From Varanus komodoensis (lineage: Eukaryota; Chordata; Lepidosauria; Squamata; Varanidae), in the NCBI RefSeq assembly GCF_004798865.1, contig NW_025335268.1:79696468-79760467 (forward strand): a stretch of DNA of 64,000 nucleotides. Direction: 5' to 3'. The notes below the pieces were generated by a model. The model ran no database searches. It was given only the letters and a program-made list of their open reading frames with translations, and was not told the DNA's origin. Positions 34,013 through 43,096 of this stretch are shown one piece after another (positions within the stretch are counted from its first letter, which is position 1; each line of letters begins with the position of its first letter). A program made the position numbers and the translations under genes.

Positions 34013-36759
34013 GTCAGGAAGCACGGCTCTTAGGAGTTTGTGGCAAGGGAAAAAAAGATTTGTTGTCCCCCGCTCCATACCCGACTCCCTTTCCCCCTCC
34101 TGAAGTCCCGTGTACTGACCCGGCCCTGGTATCAAACAACGGGGCCTGTAATACGTGTAGGAAGAGAAGGCTCCGGTGTTGAGAAGTAGCATCCCAGGCC
34201 TGGAATCTGACAAACCCCTTTGAGTTCTGGACCGGGCTCGTCTGAGCTCCCATTCTATTTTGAGAGAGGAGAAAAAGGCTTGGCCCTCTTCAGGGAAGTC
34301 AACTTGAAGGGGCATTCCCGGCTAGGCTCTTTAAAAGGAGGCCCTTTTATCCTGCAAGCCTTGCAGTACAGGATGAACCATCCCCAATTCCTGGATATTG
34401 CAACTCCATTTTGTTCCATGCAGTTTTTGTTGCTCATGTTCTCTCTCACACGAGATAGGCTTGTTCCAGTTGCAACCCTGTTCAGCAGAACTTTTAAAAA
34501 GAGCATCAGTTTTTAACAGATTGGATCTGAATGCTCAATCTGTAAGACATAACAGCACAATATTTCTCGCTCTCCGCCCCTCCAAATATTGTGTTTTCGA
34601 TTGTGAAAAAGCAAGAATTTGTCCCTGTTCTGAATGGTAACTAGTAACTAAATCATTGCTACAGCTGTTAAAGGTGTATCCCTTTTGTATTGCTTGATAT
34701 GTTATATTACTCCTTCATAGTAAACTGTAAACAAGCGTTTAAAATCACATCTCTTTCAACATGATGTCTTGTGGATTTGATATGAAATGTAAAACAACTG
34801 TATTGTTAAATGGAATTATAGTTTTCTATATATGGTATTCTGCTTAGTCTTTTAAAACTTAAGGAATGTGCATTGCTACTATGCTACTATATTTTAGCAT
34901 AGTTTCATAATCTTCATAACATCAAGAAATACTGTTTTCAGAAATGCTTTAGGGCCACTCCTTAATATCTTTATGTGCAGTTGCCTTTGTGGTTCATAAT
35001 TGGAGCTTTACTGTAATGAAAAGACAGAGAGGCTTCTTTGTGTGTGTAATGCACTTTTGTTAGCTTGTTTTGTGGGAAAGTTTGTGGCTTTCAAACTTTA
35101 AACAGTTTATTCTTTTTTAAAAGAACTCTTACTAAGGCAGTAATTCTGTGTATTGTTGCAGCTGCAGTGGGACTGACTTTTAAGTTCACAGGTGTAGGGT
35201 TGGGCTATTAGTGTGGTGTTTAAACCTATATACTACTTGTACTGACAGTAAGACCCAAAACAAACTGTATGGTTGCAGTGACTTCATGTGTTGAACTTAG
35301 TTGTCAGAAAGCTAAGTGAAAAACCTGTACAGCTGAATGGCTAAAGCATTGGATTTGAATTTAGGATACTGGGTCTCAAACTGTATTTCAGCTATGAACT
35401 TGTGATGCAATATGGGAAAGTGTGAATATTGGAATTTTTTTAGTGAGGACAGTGATGACTACTAGGGCTGTAGGGAGGATGGATAAGATAATATTGTATT
35501 AATATGCTTTCCACCTGTAAAGTATTGTAGAAATTGTAACTGCAGGGCTGCTGAAGCATGTGTGAACTTTAATAGGATCAAGGACCTTGTTGCATGTGTT
35601 TTTTACACCTTCCCACATACCCCTCTTGCCTTCTGTTTCTGAATGTTGTGAGTTGTAGAAGTGAAAGAGAAAAAGCTGTGTCTTCTGTCTGAACTCCCTA
35701 ATTGCCTTCAGTAGAATTTCCCATGAGGACATGTGGGCTAGCAGTGAAGCTATGCTGTTGCGTACATGGACATAATTTCTGTTCTTGTGCTTACATGAAT
35801 GTTATTAAGCAGTATAAGCATGTTCCAAAGTAGAAAAAGGACAAGATACATTAGGGAATACCAGAAAAGACTAGTTTGATAAGTAAATGGTAAATCGTAA
35901 TGTGTTTGATAAATTAGAGTAATGCAGCAGATGTCCTCTATGCCCTCCTCCTTTTGATATGTAAAGATTGTTCTCAAAGCTCCCTTGAGCTTGGTTGGAA
36001 AATAAACTTTTGGGGTTCTTAAATAAAACCTCAGTAAACAGGAAAGCTCTAAGAACTGTTCTCCCAAAGCCTGTCCAGCATTGATCAATATCCAGGTTGG
36101 CTCCATTCCTCCCTACCCTCACCCTTCCCATCGCTTACTGCTTGGACATATTTCTTTTTTAATTGGTATTTCAGGCTCAATTTGTATTCTCATCTTTCCT
36201 TCCTAGGCACCCTTCTCTTATATTGCTGTACTTGGACATTGACAACCTCATCATGTACCCTGTAGAACAGACATGTAATACAGGCTTTCTCTTCTACTCC
36301 TGTTTCCTTTATTCTTTTCTCCTCACACATTCGTCTGTTGCTAAATCATATTACTTCTCACTACAGTGTTAGAAAAGTATGGTTCTTCCTTACATTTTAG
36401 TTAACAAAACTCTGGTTTGCTCCTGGTAATCTCTTGTCTTGACTACTACATTCTTGTTTTTTTGTTTTTGTTTTTTTTAATCTCCCATTGTCTTGCTTGG
36501 TTTTCTAGTGTTTATCCACAAGTTTGCCGTCAGATTCACCCGTACTTCTCCCCACTCTGACCACATAATGTTCCTCTGTAAAAATCACCCATCCTTTTAG
36601 TATCCTTCCATAAAATTTGGCTTCATCATATACAACCTTCTTACCCTCAGTTTTGAAACCTTGCCTTATTTTTCTATTCTTACTACTTTTCAGGTTTCCC
36701 CTGCCATCCAAATATCTCCTCTTCTATGCACTTTGCTGCAGAATACAGAAGTATGCTAC

Positions 36760-36760
<1 letters not shown>
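34013..36760 (+). other. WWC3 intron 1, beginning
   Basis: This starts with the donor GTCAGG after the first coding exon. The open frame that runs on to 34103 is read-through into the intron and not protein. The DNA becomes AT-rich within 500 bases. It holds a probable SINE remnant at 35325-35560 and ends in the (TTTC)n tract at the contig edge. Confidence 0.7.
35325..35560 (+). repeat. Worn tRNA-derived SINE
   Basis: AATGGCTAAAGCATTGGATTTG, CTATGAACTTGTGATG and a downstream GAGGATGGATAAGATAATATTG keep the order and spacing of the SINE at 53.5 kb (GTTAGTGTTGG, CCATGAAGCTCACTGGG, GAGAATAAAACAG). Heavily diverged. Confidence 0.45.
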
Positions 36761-36806
<46 letters not shown>

Positions 36807-36906
36807 NNNNNNNNNNNNNNNNNNNNNNNNNNNNNNNNNNNNNNNNNNNNNNNNNNNNNNNNNNNNNNNNNNNNNNNNNNNNNNNNNNNNNNNNNNNNNN
36901 NNNNNN
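36761..36906. repeat. (TTTC)n microsatellite running into a 100-N assembly gap
   Basis: About 11 TTTC units run directly into N 36807-36906 (exactly 100). The sequence after the gap (CTGATGGCAGCAAG) has no TTTC. This is the mirror image of the first gap's edge. Confidence 0.98.
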
Positions 36907-38930
36907 CTGATGGCAGCAAGTGGAATAAAGATGAAGACAGCACATTTTAAAAAATCATCCATGTAATTTTATTTACTCATACTAGCTTGCTGCAAATTTA
37001 ATACTAACTTCACATTAACCAAAATCAGTCTTGCTGCCTCCACCAAATTTCCTTTAGTTTTAAAAGTGTATCGCTTTCATACAAAAAAGATGAATGCTTT
37101 TCATCTTTCACAAAAGTGTCAGGGATCACAAATAAAAGTCAGACTAGTAAATTAAAAAACAATCAACATGGATGTTGAACACCGTATTTCAGTCAAAACA
37201 GGATGTTGCTTGTTTCCTTGTAGATTCCGGAGTTACATGCCCTACAGCTACCACCCAGTGGTCATGATGATTCATTACATACTATCTCTTTGCTATTGCA
37301 ATACGATACCTTCATTATATGAGATCTAAAGGACAGTAGTGCCCCTGGAATTTCAGGTGTTTGTTGGTGTTGTAGGTGGTAAAATTCAGAAATATTCATG
37401 TCACTATTCATTGTTTTCTAAGACATGTAACCAATTCAGTACAATTCTTAATGGCCATATATATACCCATCCATGTGTTTTGGAAAGGTGAAATTTTAAG
37501 TGTTCACAATGGCTTTCTCTCCAAGATTTTAAAATTATGCTGTTTTCAGTGTGGATTCTTCATTTATTTATTATTGTGCAGTACAAAAATGAATCCAAAC
37601 CACACCATTAAAGAAAAAAACAGTAAAACAAAACATTACAATTCCTCAAATAAGGTTCAAAAAGATCTATGTGTAGATACATATATATATTTCTATGCAT
37701 TAGTGTATATATATTTATTTATTAAATTTCATAGAAGCTGCCTGTTAGCAAGTGTTAAGAGACATATGCTTTCCCCATGTTTATACTTGAAATTTAAAAG
37801 CGAATCGACAACAGAAAATAAATTTATTTCAAAAAGGGTTCTTTTATGTTATCCATTTCCTATTAAAACACTTAGAAGTAACAAATTTAAGATGAAAAGT
37901 TATTTGTACATTTGAATATTACAAAACTTGCAGAAGACCATACTTTTTGTGACATCTGACTAAGACTGAATTCCTAAACAACTTGGAAAGAGCACTCCTT
38001 TGGTAATAGCAAGGTTCTACAGCAGAGCTACAACAAGTCTGGGAGGTGAGAGACAGCATATTTCCACCTTCTCATTTTCCCGTTTTTCTTTTCTCCCATC
38101 CCTCACCGATATGACCAATGGGATGGAACTGCAATAGCTTCGTGTTGGTCATAATTAATCATGATTCCCATACATCCTCAGTTGTTCCCATCACACTTTC
38201 TCTGTCACTGCCACCATTTGGTTGCAACCAAAAGGACACTTACGCCCTCAGAGATTTCTACAGGAGCGCTGCCGGAGTGGCAATCTGGCAATATTGAGTG
38301 CCATTCCTCCTTTCCGGCAGAGAAGTGCTAGTATGGCTCAAGCAGCCCTTGACTGGCTTTAAGGTTGCACTGTTAATATATTGGTTTTAGCACACTCATT
38401 TAAAATATATCCAAAACTGGAAAGTTCACTACAGGAATAAAATGCAATCCTCTGTTCTGCTTTATTGGCAAATTAGCAGGAAATAAAGGCTATAGAATTT
38501 GGTATTAAAATAATAATACATTTTTATTCAAACCAAGATATCACTGCTGTACATCTCATTGCAAAGTCCTTTAGAATTCATGGTCCATTATATTTCATAC
38601 TGCATTCAGTGTCTTGGTCTCTACACTACAGTAAGGCAGAAGGTGTTGCCTGATCGCTTCTGATTGTCTCTCCCCAACAAGGCCGGGTTATAACTTGGCC
38701 TATGGCACTGTCTTTTCAGGGCAGACCAGCCAAAATTCCTGGTTTGCATATGACGTGAAACAAACAACAGGTTGATGCGGTGAGAGTGATCTGTTGTTGC
38801 TGCAGTAGATGTGTGTGCAATCTGGATTGATGGCTCTGGGCATGCATCGGACAATAAACAGAAGCATGGGTAGGTTTTGTTTGGGGAGTGTGTCTGTATA
38901 CATATGCGTGTAGGTAACAGGTATTTTATT
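36907..38930. other. No gene seen; 3' flank of the first claudin
   Basis: AT-rich DNA. The 179-codon frame at 37376-37915 is AT-driven and has no recognisable domain. A short GC-richer piece near 38190-38360 looks like a worn repeat. TATATA and TGTGTG runs lie near 37680 and 39060. Confidence 0.4.
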
Positions 38931-39557
38931 CATAGGTCACAAAAGTGCCATAGCACAATTGAAAGCATGTAGCTGTCAGTGTTGTGTTTGTTTCCAGATG
39001 TAGTGATCACAATACTGAGGGCTTATTCTTTGGGTGTTTTCTCACTTGGATGCAGATCTAAATATATGTGTGTGTATGTGTATATATATAACGGGGATGT
39101 TACATGTGACTGAATTCTAATGTATTTACATTTGTACCCATCTCTGAAAAATGGACATTAAGGATATAAATCAGAATATGCAAAGAACTAGCCCTCATGG
39201 TAGGAGGAATTAAAGGAAATACTGTGCTGATGCTTATTCTTTGGCATGTTTTACTTGATGAATTGATACAAATGGATCAAGCATGTAAAATATCAACATA
39301 TTTGACTGTGTATATTGACCTAAGTGTGTAATCAAATTAAGTATATGGGCAATGAATTTCCCTTCAATGCAGTGGAAAGTGAGTATGGAAAGTGCAGTGG
39401 AAAGTGGAACAAATCTTCAGGTCAGTTCTGTTCTAGCTATCTTAGTCCTTGTCTAAATCAAAAATTATGTTTATGGTTATGAAGCTGGACTACTTTTTCA
39501 AAAATGTTTTAATAGTTATATATTAAAACTAATTTTAATTTGATTGGCAAATCCCTT

Positions 39558-40199
39558 CTACAAAGGTACAACTCTAATTGGTCTCATGAGAGTTCTCTGA
39601 GTGATAACACAAAGCCCACTTGTGAACAATAGAATACCTGTCATGTAGCCTAAAAAAATAGCACGTCCATTGTATTGTGTAGTAGGCCTTGGAGGCAGGT
39701 GGAAATCATCAGGAAAGTGGATTATTTCATTTACTGATACTGAGTAGACATTCCAGGTAATGGGAATAAAGACACAGATGCTAGAAAGTAGGATAAAAAA
39801 CCCTCCAGATGCAATAAAACACCTTGCCTGCATTCGAGTAAAACATCGACAAAAGACATTCCATGGAATTAGGAATGATAAAACTAGCCCCAGAGATGCA
39901 AGGAAGAGGGCAATGAACATGAAGACCTGACTGACCTTCATTGCCACCGGGAAGAATTTTTCATAAAAATCAAATTCCTTACAGCACAGCACACTATACC
40001 CATTAGATCCTTTTGAAGTAGGAGGGAAGCAAATCTTCCATATTCCCACCCGGGTAAGACCTGCATTGGGCATGCTATTTTTTTCAATATGCCACAACCT
40101 CCAATCTGTGCACTTCATTGTGAGCACTGTGAGAAGACATCCTGCACATCCCGTTGAAAATCCGAATATTTGCAAACAATATGCAGTCTCAGCCAACAT
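39558..40199 (-). CDS. CLDN34: Claudin-34-like protein, copy A
   Basis: A 213-residue four-pass tight-junction-type membrane protein encoded by one exon. The claudin signature is present in the first extracellular loop: W33 and W36, then GIW at 52-54, C57 and C72/C73. Membrane segments are about 8-28, 88-112, 127-149 and 184-205. The start at 40199 (MLAETAY) is chosen over an ATG 17 codons upstream because a splice acceptor (polypyrimidine run then TTTTTCAG at 40240) lies between them, leaving 40 bases of 5' UTR in this exon, and because copy B starts at the same place. The C terminus (VVPL) lacks the usual claudin YV ending. Claudin-34 is the closest family member that I recognise, supported by WWC3 nearby. 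The upstream non-coding exon was not located. I use CLDN34 in the sense of family; one-to-one orthology is not shown. Confidence 0.82.
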   Translation of the reverse strand: MLAETAYCLQIFGFSTGCAGCLLTVLTMKCTDWRLWHIEKNSMPNAGLTRVGIWKICFPPTSKGSNGYSVLCCKEFDFYEKFFPVAMKVSQVFMFIALFLASLGLVLSFLIPWNVFCRCFTRMQARCFIASGGFFILLSSICVFIPITWNVYSVSVNEIIHFPDDFHLPPRPTTQYNGRAIFLGYMTGILLFTSGLCVITQRTLMRPIRVVPL

Positions 40200-40399
40200 T
40201 AGTGGATAATGGTTCAATGGTTTACTCAAAAGATGAATACTGAAAAACATTGGAGTAATAATGTTTTAATTAGAATTATTTCTTCCAAATAAACTTTAAA
40301 AACTATAAGCTAGCTGTTAGCTAAATTTCTCTTCAATAATTTGTAGAAATATATTAATTTATTAAGTACTATTACTTAGCCATTAATTAATACATTTAT

Positions 40400-40610
40400 T
40401 AGTGCCATTAATTGATGCTTGTTGCCATGTTTTTAATCTCTAGGTTTCTTTGCTGGAATGGTTGTTTCATTTTTATAATGTTTAATTGCTGTTTTATTTC
40501 TGTTTTTGTCTTATTGCATTTGTGATCTATTCTAACTTGTGTGTGGCCTAGAGAACTTTCACTACTGGACCACTGATAAATGAAGTAAATTAACCAACTC
40601 AGAATTTGAA
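40400..40610 (+). mobile_element. Worn LINE 3' tail in the claudin A 5' flank
   Basis: A T-rich 3' UTR-like stretch ends in a GGCCTAGAGAACTTTC phrase and an AATGAAGTAAATTAA tail, like L2/CR1 ends. A similar stretch sits at the same place beside claudin B (about 51540-51670), so insertion predates the A/B duplication. Confidence 0.4.
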
Positions 40611-41449
40611 AATATTAGTATTAATGCTATTAGCATTATTTGACTCCTTTGCTTATGCTAGTTTTAGGCATGATGCTTCACATACCAAGGTGCTGTTGAT
40701 AATGGAGATCACATTCGTAATTTGGTTTCCCCTGCATAACGTCTACTACAGCTTATCCATCTCCAGTACATTATAGCACTGTGCATTTATCTCATGAGTT
40801 GCTGGAGTTAGAACTGAAAACCATCAGTTTTGTGTGCCAGTCTGAACATGTGCAGTTCCATGCAGTGCATTATCTGAACCAAAGAAAGAACAGTACTTCT
40901 GGCAATGAAGTACTCCCAGGATCTGAACTGCTTATACCCGTCCAAGCCTGACCATTGAGCCCTCTTGGACAGAACAGGCTATGAAGGCTTACTGTTTGGG
41001 CTTGCCTGAGTTTTCCAGGTTTTCATTCATGTCCAGGCTCAGCCTTGACAGTGTCCTTACCATCAGTTGCCAATGATGTGGAGCAGAGTCATAGAAAGGC
41101 AGAACATTGTGATGTAAAGACATGGAAAGTTGCATGGATTTTCCTTGTGCTAGGCTAGCTCAGCATGCCTAGCTGAAGTCTTTCTGGGCAAGTTAGGGAT
41201 GTAACTTAGGACCTTCTGCATGCAAAGCATGTGTTCTGCCATTTAGCAATGGCTTTTTACTAAATGCAGTTACTGCTTGTAACAATCCAGAAATCAAGGA
41301 GACTATGGAATTGAAAACAGAAGATGAAGAAGCTGTATTCTTACTGCCAAACAAGACCAGGAACAGACTGTGGTAGTGACCATGAATTCTTATACAAAAA
41401 ATCAGAGTCATGCTAAAAAGATCACTAATAGAAACACAGTCCCAAACTA
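40611..41449. other. No gene seen; upstream flank of claudin A
   Basis: This should hold the claudin A promoter and 5' non-coding exon if they are close, but no TATA box, CpG cluster or convincing donor could be singled out. About 41190-41240 matches the tRNA-Ala-like SINE head in reverse. Confidence 0.35.
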
Positions 41450-42472
41450 CAGTGGTACCTTGGCTCATGAACTTAATTCATTCCACGACTCTGGTTGTGA
41501 CCCAAATTGGTCGTGATCCAAGTCAAATTTCCCCATAAGTTTCAATGTAAATAAGGTTAATCCATTCTGGCCCCTCTGAATGTGGTTGTGAGCCAATGTT
41601 TGGTCGTGAGCCAAGTCAAATTTCTCCATAAGGTTCAATGTAAATAAGGTTAATCCGTTCTGTAACTTTTTTTTTTAATCAGAAAAATTTGAAACAAAGT
41701 GACAAAGAACAACAAAGTAATAAGGTACTGTACAGTACAGTGCAGAACACTAACCTAGGTGGGGAGGAGGTTATTGTTTTGAGGGAGAGTCCCCCTCCAG
41801 AAGGACATTGGGGAGATCTCTTTCAGGAGTTTCCTCTCTTCTTTGTCTCTTAGCTGCAGGGTGAATTTTGGTGAAAAATCTGTCTATAGTCACTTGTTTT
41901 TTCCTGCACTGCATAACCCTCCGGAAATGAGAGACGATGTTATCATTCATCAGATTCAACACTCTGTTCATTACAGTTATGTTTGGATGGTGCTTCTCAA
42001 AGAAATCCTGGCACTCATTCCGTGTTTTTCATAATGGATTGTATCACATCCCTGCTAACCTCCTCCCTGTCTTCCTCTTCCTCAGTGGAATTGTCCTCAG
42101 CAAGTGCCTGCTGCTGCTCACTGTGGAGTTCAGCAAGTTCTTCTGTCATCAGCTCCTCTATGTCTTCCCTGCATGAACTCAACTGTGATCGTGGCCATCT
42201 CCCCACTCGGGGCGGGGGGGGGAGGATGGCCGTGATCATGCTGATTGGGGGCGAGATGGCCGAGATTGCTCCCATCTTTCCTGCAGGAGCGCACCCATGA
42301 TCATGCACGTCTTCCCTGCATGAACTCGGGGGGTGGGGGTGGGGGGAGATGGCCGTGATCTTGGTTGCCACCCAATGTGGAGTTTGCGACCCAAGTCAAA
42401 ATTTTCATGAAATTTTTGTTCGTGGCCCTATTTGGTTGTGAACCAAGGTGTTCGTGAGCCAAGACACCACTG
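41450..42472. mobile_element. Tigger internal-deletion derivative (1.0 kb)
   Basis: It begins CAGTGGTACCTTGG after TA and ends ACACCACTG before TA. It keeps the transposase C-terminal region (minus strand, about 41771-42170, ending in basic RRKKQV) but lacks the catalytic core. Its left arm contains the sub-terminal segment twice in tandem (about 41518-41570 and 41607-41660). The core carries long G runs (42209-42232 and 42328-42346) that could form quadruplex DNA. Confidence 0.88.
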
Positions 42473-42599
42473 TACATCTTAAATAACATCCCTGAGGAAG
42501 TAAGTCCACACAATAACCTTATATGAAGTAATTTTCACTAATTGACCATGAGCCAGAAGTAATGTAAACTGAAACCAGAGACATTACTACATCGCACAA

Positions 42600-43090
42600 A
42601 AAGAATTCCTGCAGCAAACAAAAAACAAAAAACAAAACAAAACAAAACAAAAAAGCCTACATGGATGATAGAAGAAACATTTGCAGTTGTAAAGGGCAGG
42701 TGAGATGCAAAAGGTGACAGAAATAGAATCCTGAATGCAACTTTTTAGTAACTATCAGAAGGAGACAAAAAGAACTATTACAGTGACCAGTGCAAAGTAA
42801 TAGAAATAAACAACAACAGAGGAAAGACAGGAACCCTCTTCCAGAAAATGCAGGAGAACAAAGAAAAATTTAAAACAATTTCATTGTTAATAATGAAGAA
42901 ATTGAAATTGTGGAAGTTTCACATACCTTGGTTCAGTTATCAATTTGAAGGGAGATTGCAGCCAAGAAATTCGACTGAGACTTGGATGAGCTAGAAGGAA
43001 CTAGAAAAGATCATGAAGAATAGGGATGTTTCACGCCATTAGAGAAGCTACAAAATTGAATCTGAAAAAGCTGAGCAAAGCTGTTATGGA
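42600..43090 (+). mobile_element. RTE/BovB-like LINE scrap
   Basis: An A-rich CAAAA stretch (42612-42655) is followed by diverged sequence whose translation at 42915 reads FTYLGSVINLKGDCSQEIRL, resembling the FLGSKIT-DGDCS-EI-RR segment of BovB/RTE reverse transcriptase, then a KNRDVSRH-like stretch. It is decayed and cut off on the right by the L2 insertion. Confidence 0.5.
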
Positions 43091-43096
43091 CAGGAC

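Larger units (their letters stand above)
32950..34060 (+). promoter_or_regulatory. CpG island and promoter of WWC3
   Basis: From about 33000 to 34020 the DNA is strongly GC-rich with dense CG dinucleotides (GCGGCGG, GCGCGGCTG, CCGCCCG), unlike the AT-rich surroundings. It covers the 5' UTR and the first coding exon. No convincing TATA box is seen, as is usual for CpG-island promoters. The transcription start site cannot be placed from sequence alone. Confidence 0.85.
38935..41240. repeat. Segmental duplicate A (claudin plus flanks), partner of 49.3-51.8 kb
   Basis: Blocks shared in the same order with 49294-51815 include GTGCCATAGCACAATT, TTTCCAGATGTAG, GTTACATGTGACTGAA followed by TCTAATGTATTTACATTTGTA, the whole claudin exon, the splice acceptor, a worn LINE tail at 40400-40600, and CTTCTGCATGCAAAGCA near 41216. 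The two copies differ by later insertions, for example a Tigger relative in the partner. Confidence 0.75.

Noticed and set aside
34013-34103. WWC3 reading through past the first WW domain
   Set aside because: The family splices right after DPRD and a GT donor is present; the read-through residues are not WWC-like.
37216-37330. Possible exon after a TTCCTTGTAG acceptor
   Set aside because: About 35 codons are open, but there is no recognisable protein and no donor; too short to support.
37376-37915. 179-codon plus-strand frame
   Set aside because: AT-driven, rich in Lys/Asn/Ile/Phe, with no domain, no promoter and no splice context.
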